Source of the DNA: M55B167 sp046482825
Lineage (GTDB): Bacteria > Verrucomicrobiota > Kiritimatiellia > RFP12 > UBA1067
Direction: 5' to 3'
Length of the DNA: 64,000 bases
Assembly: GCA_046482825.1 (NCBI GenBank)
Contig: JAWOEI010000028.1
Location: forward strand, 1-64,000
How positions within the stretch are numbered: the first letter of the stretch is position 1; each line of letters begins with the position of its first letter. A program made the position numbers and the translations under genes. The notes beneath the pieces were generated by a model. The model searched no databases. It was given only the letters and a program-made list of their open reading frames with translations, and was not told the DNA's origin. Positions 53,880-61,430 of the stretch are shown here, piece by piece.

Positions 53880-54293
53880 TCAAGGATCGATATTTTCCAG
53901 TTCAAAAGTATCCATATTTATGCGACGATAATAACAGTTCCGCGGTTCGCCCTTCTGATTTTTCGTATGACAGATATTCCCGCGTTTCGGCCGCACAATG
54001 TAAACCAGAGAGTTCTGTTCACAGTTCACCCGGGCCTCAAGCAGCTCAAATGTTTCGCCGGAAGTCTTACCCTTCTCCCACAAAACCTTGCGCGAGGTAC
54101 TCCAGAGAACCAGCATACGCTCTTCAAAGGCTTTTTTCATTGCAAATTCATTGGTATAAGCAACCAGGATAACTTCCCCGGTATCGGCATGCTGAACAGC
54201 CACAGGAATTACATCTTTACAGTTCTCCGCAATTTTTGAGATTTTTTCAAAATCCAGCATCAGCCGGGTACCTTCTTCAAGCTCTTTACTCAT
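53880..54293 (-). CDS. hisI: Phosphoribosyl-AMP cyclohydrolase
   Basis: The 137-residue enzyme has VIPVAVQHADTGEVILVAYTNEFAM, LWSTSRKVLWEKGKTSGETFEL, the zinc Cys in VNCEQNSLVY, then GNICHTKNQKG and RNCYYRRI. It opens the purine ring in step 3 of histidine synthesis. The hisE (pyrophosphohydrolase) domain is not fused, and no other his gene is in the window. GGAGAAAAAGTACAA gives a ribosome site. Confidence 0.93.
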   Translation of the reverse strand: MSKELEEGTRLMLDFEKISKIAENCKDVIPVAVQHADTGEVILVAYTNEFAMKKAFEERMLVLWSTSRKVLWEKGKTSGETFELLEARVNCEQNSLVYIVRPKRGNICHTKNQKGEPRNCYYRRINMDTFELENIDP

Positions 54294-54501
54294 TTGTACT
54301 TTTTCTCCATTATTATTCTATGCGTATCAGCTATCGCATCTTCAGCAGCAAGGATGTGTTTTTCAGAAATTGTGCAGGTGACAGCTGCAGGACTCACATC
54401 TTACGGGTGTATTTTTACAGAAAACGCTGTATGTTATCAACAATTCCAAGCACATGAAACCACAAACTTACAATTCATCTCGGCACCCTTCAAAAAAATC
54501 A

Positions 54502-54532
54502 GAAAAAAACGGCGTCGGTTACCCCGACGCCG
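54502..54532 (-). terminator. Rho-independent terminator of the rhamnose genes
   Basis: On the minus strand CGGCGTCGG (rc of 54524-54532) pairs with CCGACGCCG around GGTAA, and is followed directly by TTTTTTT (54502-54509). The perfect GC stem and T tract make it the clearest terminator of the window. It lies 31 bases after the L-rhamnose isomerase stop. Confidence 0.92.
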
Positions 54533-54562
54533 TAAACCTTCATGTAATTTAACAACTCAAGC

Positions 54563-55825
54563 TCAACGTTTACTCAGCACATCGGATTCATACCGGGTAA
54601 TTTCATTAAACCAGTCGAGTCCTACCGGAACACCCTGCTTCAGGCAGTAGTAATCCCAGACAGCACTCCACGGCATTGTCTTGAGTTCTTCGAACATCAC
54701 CAAACGTTTAGTAAAGTCCATGTTCAATTCAGCCTCACGAATCGATTCAATAGGCTCGAGCATGGCAAAAAGCAGGGCCTTCACCATATTACGCGTACCT
54801 ATAACCCAGGCGGCCACACGGTTGATACTGGCGTCAAAGAAATCCAGTCCGATGTGCACCTTCTCCAGTTGTCCGCTCCGCACCAGCTCTTTGGCTATCT
54901 GCTGCAGCTCATCGTCAAAACAGACTACATGATCGCTGTCCCAGCGAACCGGACGGCTTACATGCAGCAGAAGCTCAGGGCAGAACATCATAACCGAAGA
55001 AATCTTTTCAGAAATCACCTCTGTGGGATGATAATGCCCCGCATCCAGGCAGAGCAGCTTCTGACGTGACACAGCGTATCCCATGTAAAATTCATGCGAT
55101 CCCGCAGTGTAGCTCTCTCCACCAATACCGAAAAGCTTGGATTCAACCGCATCCAGATGCAGGCGGGGATCAATCTTTTCAGCAAAACACTTGTCCAGTG
55201 AGTCCGCCAGACGGACACGCGGACCCCACCTGTCGGCTGGCGTATCCTTGTAGGAATCCGGAACCCAGAAATTAGTCACTGTCGCTGTTCCGAACTGACG
55301 TCCCATCTCGGCACCTATCACACGACAGCGTTTAGCATGCTCAATCCAGAAATCACGTATGCTTTGGTCGGGGTGAGCCAAGGTGAAACCGTCAGCAGCC
55401 TTGTCATGCGAAAAGAAGGTGGGATTGAAATCCATTCCGTGCAATCTGTCTCTGCCCCAGTCTATCCAGCTCTTAAAATGCTCAGGCTCAATTGCATCAC
55501 GATCCACAAACACCCCGTTGTTATCAAGATAGCTGGCATGCAGATTAAGACGATGGGTTCCGGGAATAAGAGAGAGCGCCTTTTCAATATCATCGCGCAA
55601 CTCCCCTATTGTCCGGGCCTTCCCCGGATAGTTTCCTGTTGCCTGAATGCCTCCGCTGAGTTCCGATCCGCCGACACTCTCAAAACCGCCAACATCATCC
55701 CCCTGCCAGCAATTCATACTGACTGGCACTTCCTCCAGTGCAGCCATTGCGACATCCGTATCAACTCCTATCTCCGCATATTTTTCTTTGGCAATACGAT
55801 AAGCCTGTTCGATCTTTTCGCTCAT
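54563..55825 (-). CDS. rhaA: L-rhamnose isomerase
   Basis: ATG 55825 is preferred, with AGAGGT nine bases upstream, giving 420 residues, the usual RhaA size; the frame upstream of it is not family-like. Landmarks are VPVSMNCWQGDDVGGFE, LNLHASYLDNNGVFVDRD, WGRDRLHGMDFNPTFFSHDKA, CLDAGHYHPTEV, and the metal-site segment HIGLDFFDASINRVAAWVIGTRN. It turns L-rhamnose into L-rhamnulose, the first step of its breakdown. The aldolase gene lies 83 bases upstream in the same transcript and a strong terminator follows. A rhamnulokinase gene is missing from the window. Confidence 0.96.
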   Translation of the reverse strand: MSEKIEQAYRIAKEKYAEIGVDTDVAMAALEEVPVSMNCWQGDDVGGFESVGGSELSGGIQATGNYPGKARTIGELRDDIEKALSLIPGTHRLNLHASYLDNNGVFVDRDAIEPEHFKSWIDWGRDRLHGMDFNPTFFSHDKAADGFTLAHPDQSIRDFWIEHAKRCRVIGAEMGRQFGTATVTNFWVPDSYKDTPADRWGPRVRLADSLDKCFAEKIDPRLHLDAVESKLFGIGGESYTAGSHEFYMGYAVSRQKLLCLDAGHYHPTEVISEKISSVMMFCPELLLHVSRPVRWDSDHVVCFDDELQQIAKELVRSGQLEKVHIGLDFFDASINRVAAWVIGTRNMVKALLFAMLEPIESIREAELNMDFTKRLVMFEELKTMPWSAVWDYYCLKQGVPVGLDWFNEITRYESDVLSKR

Positions 55826-55908
55826 AATAATCAACCTCTTCTGATCACGTAACACATTGTCACGGTCTGTTACAGGAGATGAACGCTTCATCTCTCATCA
55901 TTCATAAT

Positions 55909-56973
55909 TCAAAGCTGCTTCTTACGGTAGGATTCAACCTCCCAGTTTTCTATGAATTCACGGGCGGAATCATTCATGTACTCAATTCCTCCAAAAGCGG
56001 CAGACAGCTTCTCCACCAGTGCTCCGTCCTTAGCCAGCTCCAAAGCAAGTGCGGCTCCTTTCTCACTGTCCGCAACCCCGAAAACATGCTGATTAAAGCT
56101 GAACACCAGCGGCAGATAACCGCGAACACGTCTGTATTTCTCTACACCCTCTTTTGTGGGAACACCCATGTATGGATAAGCCTTGGCATAAACCAGATGG
56201 TCAGGCGAAATCGGCCCCGCGGCAACATCGAAAAACCCTGATGCGGCTATTTTCAGATTTTCATCCCCCATCGCCTCATGAATCATACCAACGTCAGCCT
56301 CCAGAGATATATCAGAAGCGGTCTGACCACATTGCAGTGATATGTCAATTCCGGCTTCGGCATACTCGCTTTCCAGAACATCCATGACTCCGCTGTATAA
56401 TGAACGTATCTTTTCAGGAGAATCGGCAGCAACAAAAACACCGTGATTCTTCAGAAAAATCAGTTTCGGTTCCACACCGTTTTTTTCCCTGTAACGCTGA
56501 ATCTCTCTGCGGACCTGCATACAGAGAGTATAGCCTGGATCGATATAATCCAGCCATAGTGCATCAGGGAAGAGTTCAGAACAAACCTTCCTCCCGCCTT
56601 TGGCACAGGTCATACCGTTGACCAAAGAAGGATGTGTATGAACAACGTAACGGGCACTGAGGGTGTCGTGAAGCGGAGCTTCAACAGATGCGCGCCCGGG
56701 CATCTCCGGAAGTGTGGCTTCAGCCATGACATCTTTTACAAGAGCTTCACGTTTGGAAGGCTCCTCCGGAGTTTCAATATCATAAAGTTTTGATAATTCA
56801 GCTCTGTCGAGCGCCACAAATTTTCCGGGGGTCAGACTGCTCAGGGTTATTCCAGAAGGCTTGACCCATAGAGTTGTTTCATTTTTGCAGGAAGTGTTGC
56901 CTCCCCCTCCACGAACATAACGAGCGCCTCCGAATTCATGCGACAAAGCGGTTATAACAGAAATAATATCCAA
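55909..56973 (-). CDS. Class II aldolase, likely rhamnulose-1-phosphate aldolase type
   Basis: The 354-residue protein has class II aldolase features: GGGNTSCK, WVKPSGITLSSL, the zinc His in VVHTHPSLVNGM, and LKNHGVFVAADSPE. The C-terminal part (GPISPDHLVYAKAYPYMG) resembles the aldolase half of the bifunctional aldolase-dehydrogenases of rhamnose catabolism, but the dehydrogenase half is absent. It is linked to rhaA on the same strand, so it most likely cleaves L-rhamnulose 1-phosphate to dihydroxyacetone phosphate and L-lactaldehyde. The start is TTG, fixed by GGAGG six bases before it. Confidence 0.82.
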   Translation of the reverse strand: MDIISVITALSHEFGGARYVRGGGGNTSCKNETTLWVKPSGITLSSLTPGKFVALDRAELSKLYDIETPEEPSKREALVKDVMAEATLPEMPGRASVEAPLHDTLSARYVVHTHPSLVNGMTCAKGGRKVCSELFPDALWLDYIDPGYTLCMQVRREIQRYREKNGVEPKLIFLKNHGVFVAADSPEKIRSLYSGVMDVLESEYAEAGIDISLQCGQTASDISLEADVGMIHEAMGDENLKIAASGFFDVAAGPISPDHLVYAKAYPYMGVPTKEGVEKYRRVRGYLPLVFSFNQHVFGVADSEKGAALALELAKDGALVEKLSAAFGGIEYMNDSAREFIENWEVESYRKKQL

Positions 56974-57146
56974 TTTAATCCTCCAACAGCATTCATTTAT
57001 GCTGACATTATAGGAGAATCGGAAAATATATAAAACCGTTTAACACGACAATTTAACGTTGTTTTGCGTCAATATGCTATAAATTCCATTTTTCCCGCTC
57101 TTCCGGCCTTCTTTTGTTCTGTTCATGCCGGAATCATGCGAACCAA
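56974..57146. other. Upstream region of the rhamnose genes
   Basis: This is the gene-free part between the aldolase start and the terminator at 57147. It contains the rhamnose promoter candidate and, farther upstream, two GTTAAA words in the same direction (minus strand, in the 57036-57062 region) that could be activator sites. Confidence 0.45.
57007..57035 (-). promoter_or_regulatory. Candidate promoter of the rhamnose genes
   Basis: A perfect TATAAT (minus strand, 57007-57012) lies about 34 bases before the TTG start of the aldolase gene. The -35 at 17 bases is poor (TTTTAT), which is typical of promoters that need an activator such as an AraC-type protein. Confidence 0.45.
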
Positions 57147-57187
57147 AAAAAGATAAGTGCGGCCTGCCGCACTCATCTTTTTTTCAT
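57147..57187 (-). terminator. Bidirectional terminator after the Lys/Pro-rich gene
   Basis: AGTGCGG (57156-57162) and CCGCACT (57167-57173) form a perfect stem around a four-base loop, flanked by an A tract (57145-57151) and a T tract (57177-57184). On the minus strand it ends the pyrH-frr-membrane protein transcript. Confidence 0.88.
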
Positions 57188-57290
57188 TCACACTAAAGCT
57201 ACCGCTGAACGGTTCCGCACCAGAACCTGTTTCATCAAAAGAACGCAACCATAATCCTAAACGTTTATTTTTATTCTCAATGCCGCAACT

Positions 57291-58328
57291 TCAGTTAACA
57301 ACTCCCGGCCACATCTTGCCGAAACCCGCCTTCACAGATGCAAGACTGTTCGGTCCAGCGTTGGGTCCGACAGCATGCGATGCTAGGCAGATCACAAGCA
57401 GAATGCCTACTATTACAGCAGCAAGAGCTGCAATGCCGGCAATGGTGGTTAATACGGCACTCTCCTCCTTGACAGGAGTGAGATTCAGGTCGGAAACAGG
57501 TGTGAGTCCTTCAAAATCAGCTGATTCACCGCCAGCATCGTCGCCGGTACCGGAAACGTTCTTTTTCTTGATAGACAGCGGTTTTTTCTTAGCCCCTGTC
57601 TCGGATTCACCTTTCCCGCCGACAACCTCATGTGGAATCCGGGAAGTTTTCCCTATAGGAGCTGTGCCTTTTTTAGAATCATCAGCAGAAATGGGACTTG
57701 TGGCGGGAGAGGGCATCTTGCCGGTGCCAGCCAGTTTTGCGGGACGCTTCAACTTGATTGTTTTAGGAGCGCCGCTGCTTTTTCCGCTGGACATCGGGCC
57801 TTCCGGTGCCACACCTATAGCTGAATCAAGAGAAATACGTGAAGTCTTGGATTTAGCCGCATGCACCTGAGCATCAGACGGCGGTTTCGGTCCGGGGGGC
57901 AGCGGATTGGAACCCGGTTTGTGGGAATCTTTCACCGGTTTCGTAGATGTATTGATGCCAGCCGGTTTAACAGGGGTTTTTTTCCCGACAGGTGTTATCG
58001 GAGGCTTACTTGCAGCGGTTTTTCCATTCTCTCCTGCACCCACTGTCTTGACTGGACGAAGCTTGACTGTAGCCGGAGCTGAAGCTTTCTTTTTTACATT
58101 TTCCCCGTCAATATCATCCAGAGACGGAATCGGCACCCGTGCCGTAGGCCCTGATGAAATGGAAGAAACGGATTCCCTCGAAATGGCCTGACTTCTCTTT
58201 TTAGCTTCAGCATCCGCCACTTCCTGAGTCTCTGTTTTCGGGGCGACAGGTTTCATTTTTACATTGATAGGACGCGGTGCGCCTGGTGTAGCCTTGGGCG
58301 GTACGCCCCCTTTTTCATCTTCTGCCAT
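57291..58328 (-). CDS. Lys/Pro-rich, low-complexity protein with C-terminal membrane helix
   Basis: The ATG at 58328 follows GGAGGT at good distance, so the longer frame from 58352 is rejected. The 345-residue protein is mostly basic and disordered (Lys, Pro, Ser, Thr), with one membrane helix near the end (AVLTTIAGIAALAAVIVGILLVI). Short motifs recur: K-T-S-R-I (KTSRISLDS, KTSRIPHEV), and xTxKLxxP-type (NVKMKPV, TVKLRPV, TIKLKRP). I recognise no catalytic domain. Such tail-anchored, motif-repeating proteins occur in Lentisphaerota and Kiritimatiellota, probably as scaffold or envelope proteins. It is cotranscribed with frr and pyrH, 35 bases after frr. Confidence 0.72.
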   Translation of the reverse strand: MAEDEKGGVPPKATPGAPRPINVKMKPVAPKTETQEVADAEAKKRSQAISRESVSSISSGPTARVPIPSLDDIDGENVKKKASAPATVKLRPVKTVGAGENGKTAASKPPITPVGKKTPVKPAGINTSTKPVKDSHKPGSNPLPPGPKPPSDAQVHAAKSKTSRISLDSAIGVAPEGPMSSGKSSGAPKTIKLKRPAKLAGTGKMPSPATSPISADDSKKGTAPIGKTSRIPHEVVGGKGESETGAKKKPLSIKKKNVSGTGDDAGGESADFEGLTPVSDLNLTPVKEESAVLTTIAGIAALAAVIVGILLVICLASHAVGPNAGPNSLASVKAGFGKMWPGVVN

Positions 58329-58363
58329 GGTTAATTTACCTCCAGCTTTCATAAATGCCTGAA

Positions 58364-58927
58364 CTAGACAGACATCACCTCAGTCTCTTTGTTCTTAAGT
58401 TCCGTATCTATTGCAGCTATATGACCATCGGTGGCCTTCTGCACAGCCGACATCCCCTGATCACGTTCGTCCTCGGTGATCTTTCCGTCTTTCTGCAACT
58501 TTTTTATCGTATCATTGGCATCGCGCCGCACATTACGTATCGCCACACGGGACTCCTCCGCCTGACGTTTGGCAACCTTGACTATTTCCTTGCGGCGTTC
58601 TTCACTCAATTCCGGAATCGGAACCCTGATAATCCGTCCGTCATTCTGGGGGGTAACTCCAAGGTTCGCCGCCAGAATAGCCTTTTCGATTTCAGAGAGT
58701 ACAGTGGGATCAAAAGGCGAGATTGTTATCAGACGCGGTTCCGGGGTTGAGATATTGGCGACATCCCGCAGGCGTGCAGGAGCACCGTAGTAAGTCACCT
58801 GAAGGCCGTCAACCAGTGCCGGAGAGGCCTTACCGGTACGCAAACCGTTGAAATTATCCTTCAACACTTTAACCGTGTTGTCCATTTTATCACCAATGTC
58901 TGAAAGAACTTCTGCTACTGTTTCCAC
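58364..58927 (-). CDS. frr: Ribosome recycling factor
   Basis: The 187-residue protein shows the RRF pattern: NFNGLRTGKASPALVDGLQVTYYGAPARLRDVANIS, TISPFDPTVLSEIEKAILAANLGVTPQNDGRIIRVPIPELSEERRKE in spaced order, and VAIRNVRRDANDTIKKLQKDGKITEDE. It splits post-termination ribosomes with EF-G. The start is GTG with AGGAG upstream. It follows pyrH by 39 bases, as in the usual tsf-pyrH-frr order; tsf is not here. Confidence 0.97.
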   Translation of the reverse strand: METVAEVLSDIGDKMDNTVKVLKDNFNGLRTGKASPALVDGLQVTYYGAPARLRDVANISTPEPRLITISPFDPTVLSEIEKAILAANLGVTPQNDGRIIRVPIPELSEERRKEIVKVAKRQAEESRVAIRNVRRDANDTIKKLQKDGKITEDERDQGMSAVQKATDGHIAAIDTELKNKETEVMSV

Positions 58928-58966
58928 GATATTCTCCTGTACTCAATAGTTAAACATTGCCATCGG

Positions 58967-59722
58967 TCAGCTCTGGTTACCGACAAACGTGCCGACTTCG
59001 GTCTCGCCGCGCACAATACGTTCCAGAGCTTCCTCATCAAAAAAATCAAAAACCACAATCGGTATGTCATTCTCCATACACAACGCAAAGGCCGCCGAAT
59101 CCATCACCTCATAACGCTTAGTCAGAGCATCCTCGTAGGAAATGCTGTTCAGCCGGGTAGCTTCGGGATTAAACCTGGGATTGGATGTATAGACACCATC
59201 CACCTTTGTGGCTTTCAGCACAACATCCGCTCCTATTTCACTCGCTCTCAAAGCAGCCGCCGTATCTGTGCTGAAAAACGGACTGCCGGTTCCGCCTGCA
59301 AATATGACCACCCTTCCTTTTTCCAGGTGCCGCACTGCCTTCCGCTTTATAAAAGGTTCGGCCACTTCGCGCATTTCTATGGCGGTCTGCACGCGGGTAT
59401 CCAGACCGATCTGTTCAAGCGCATTCTGCATAGCCAAACCGTTTATGATGGTTGCCAGCATTCCCATATAATCACCGGTTGTCCGGTCAACGCCCTTACT
59501 CTGACCTTTCAGTCCTCTGAAAATATTTCCGCCTCCAAGGACTATCCCTATCTGAACACCCATTTCCACAATATCGGCTACTCTGCCAGCCATAACAGCA
59601 AGAATGTCCGGGTCTATACATTCACCGGCGTCGCGATTGCCCAGAACTTCACCGCTCAATTTCAGCAGAATACGTTTATATCTGATTTCAGTATCCAGTT
59701 GCCCAGCCGCTCCTTTCAGCAC
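58967..59722 (-). CDS. pyrH: UMP kinase
   Basis: The hexameric amino-acid-kinase-fold enzyme has RILLKLSGEVLGN, GIVLGGGNIFRG, TTGDYMGMLATIINGLAMQ, VIFAGGTGSPFFSTDTAAALRASEIGADVVLKATKVDGVY in spaced order, and the closing GTFVGNQS-type tail. It phosphorylates UMP to UDP. The GTG at 59722 has no ribosome site upstream; instead AAAGGAG sits within codons 3-5, which suggests that translation may start at a downstream non-AUG codon (CTG at 59698, before DTEIRYKR). Confidence 0.95.
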   Translation of the reverse strand: MLKGAAGQLDTEIRYKRILLKLSGEVLGNRDAGECIDPDILAVMAGRVADIVEMGVQIGIVLGGGNIFRGLKGQSKGVDRTTGDYMGMLATIINGLAMQNALEQIGLDTRVQTAIEMREVAEPFIKRKAVRHLEKGRVVIFAGGTGSPFFSTDTAAALRASEIGADVVLKATKVDGVYTSNPRFNPEATRLNSISYEDALTKRYEVMDSAAFALCMENDIPIVVFDFFDEEALERIVRGETEVGTFVGNQS

Positions 59723-59922
59723 AGTTGTTAAACATATATACAGGTTACATTAAAAGAGGGGCACAGGTAAATGCTTTTTTGCATGTTTTTGCCCGACACT
59801 AAAATAAGCTCATTCGTTATTCCAATATATCGCAAATTACGCTATATTGTAAACCGATCCATAAAAATGGATTTATTCACAAATCAATAAATACCATAAA
59901 TACATTAAAGCATGGAGAAACT

Positions 59923-61278
59923 ATGGCTCAGGCTGTTATATTTCCGAAACTCGGACAAACTATGGAAGAGGGAGCCATTGTAAAATGGCTGAAGAACGAA
60001 GGTGATGTCATAAAAAAGGGTGACATCCTTTTTGAGATAGAAACCGACAAAGCCAACCTTGAGGTGGAAACCTTTCTGGAAGGCACTCTGCTGAAAATTT
60101 ATGTGCGCGAGGGCGTCACCGTACCGGTTGACACTGTTGTAGGCTACATAGGGGAAAAAGGCGAAAAGGTTCCAGATGAACCGCCGAAACCTGAAACACC
60201 TGCCGCACCGCCGCCTCCGGCCAGCAAACCGCCTGAAGCCGCAAATCCGGAAAAAAAAGCTCCCGCACCTGCACCTGCTCCCGAACCTGCACCGGCAAAG
60301 ACAGCTCCCGCGCCTGCACCGGCAGCCCCCGAACAGAAAAAGTTGCTTATCTCACCGCGTGCACGGGCTCTGGCAAAAAGGGCTTGTATTGATCCCGCCC
60401 CCGTCAAAGGTTCCGGACCAGGCGGTCGAATTGTTGAAAAGGATGTCAAAGCATATCTGGAGAGCTCCGGTTACAACAATCTGCGTGTCACACCGGCAGC
60501 CAGACGCCTGGCTTTGATCCACGGCATCAACCTGCTCAGCGTCCGGGGATCCGGCGAAGCCAACCGTATCCAGACCGATGATATAAAACGCGCCCTAAGG
60601 CAGAAACCGGTGGCGATGTCGCGTATGCGTCAGGTCATTGCAAAACGCCTGCAGGAAAGCAAACAGACTATCCCCCATTTTTACGTAACCGTCAAAGCAG
60701 ACATCACGGAACTCGTCAAATACCGTTCCCGCCTAAAAGAGCAGGAACTGGGTTACAGCATAAACGACTTTATTCTTGAAGCTGTTGTGCTCTCGTTGGA
60801 GGAATTTCCTGTGGTTAATTCCACAACCGACGGACAATCTGTTTCCTGGTGCGGTGATGTGAATCTGGGCATGGCGGTCAGCGTTGAAAAAGGACTGGTT
60901 GTCCCTGTAATCCCTGCGGCACAGACTCTCACAATGAGCGAGTTGAACGCCCGAACCAGAGCACTAGCGGTAAAAGCACGTGAAGGCAATCTGACACCGG
61001 ATGAAATGACCGGCAGTTCCTTCACGGTTTCAAACATGGGGATGATGGAGGTTGATCAGTTCTCCGCCATAATCAACCCCGGTGAAGCTGGCATCCTGGC
61101 CGTTGCATCCGGTCGCGAAGTTCCCGCTGTGGTCAACGGCGAAATCAGAATCAGAACCATAATGGCTATGACTCTCTCGGCCGATCACAGGATTGTAGAT
61201 GGCGCAACTGCAGCTGAATTCATCAATGCAGTCAAAGACAAGCTCGAGGATATCGAACTTTGGAAATCACTGATTTAA
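59923..61278 (+). CDS. 2-oxoacid dehydrogenase E2 with two E3-binding domains
   Basis: The 451-residue acyltransferase has an N-terminal lipoyl domain (lipoyl Lys43 in EIETDKANLEVE), an Ala/Pro linker (about 86-138), a peripheral-subunit-binding domain at 142-179 (ISPRARALAKRACIDPAPVKG), then a second at 188-225 (VTPAARRLALIHGINLLSVRG), and the catalytic domain with His422 and Asp426 (DHRIVDG). It is most likely the pyruvate dehydrogenase E2, but branched-chain or acetoin complexes are possible. Two adjacent binding domains are unusual for bacterial E2. The E3 gene follows; no E1 gene is in the window. Four to ten bases before the ATG lies GGAG. Confidence 0.9.
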   Translation: MAQAVIFPKLGQTMEEGAIVKWLKNEGDVIKKGDILFEIETDKANLEVETFLEGTLLKIYVREGVTVPVDTVVGYIGEKGEKVPDEPPKPETPAAPPPPASKPPEAANPEKKAPAPAPAPEPAPAKTAPAPAPAAPEQKKLLISPRARALAKRACIDPAPVKGSGPGGRIVEKDVKAYLESSGYNNLRVTPAARRLALIHGINLLSVRGSGEANRIQTDDIKRALRQKPVAMSRMRQVIAKRLQESKQTIPHFYVTVKADITELVKYRSRLKEQELGYSINDFILEAVVLSLEEFPVVNSTTDGQSVSWCGDVNLGMAVSVEKGLVVPVIPAAQTLTMSELNARTRALAVKAREGNLTPDEMTGSSFTVSNMGMMEVDQFSAIINPGEAGILAVASGREVPAVVNGEIRIRTIMAMTLSADHRIVDGATAAEFINAVKDKLEDIELWKSLI

Positions 61279-61329
61279 GTATAATCACGGAACACACTGA
61301 AGCACACGGAATAGAATCTTTTATTCTAT

Positions 61330-61412
61330 ACGGACAATCCTGTTATCCTGTCTGAAAAACTACGCAGCAATAATCTCTGTGCTTTTTGTGTTCTCTGTGG
61401 TTAATTAAAAAT
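61330..61412 (+). repeat. Dispersed repeat copy upstream of the E3 gene
   Basis: CGGACAATCCTGTTATCCTG with TCTGAAAAA, then TCTCTGTGCTTTTTGTG and TTCTCTGTGGTTAA. The CCTGTTATCCTGTCT plus CTCTGTGGTTAA combination is a compound repeat that I have seen scattered in genomes of this kind. It ends about 20 bases before the E3 start. Confidence 0.55.
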
Positions 61413-61430
61413 AATTTAAGAGGAAAAACC

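Noticed and set aside
53756..53905. 50-residue N-terminal extension of the zinc-ribbon protein
   Set aside because: It overlaps hisI and would bury the zinc ribbon inside the chain; the ATG at 53755 puts it at the normal N-terminus.
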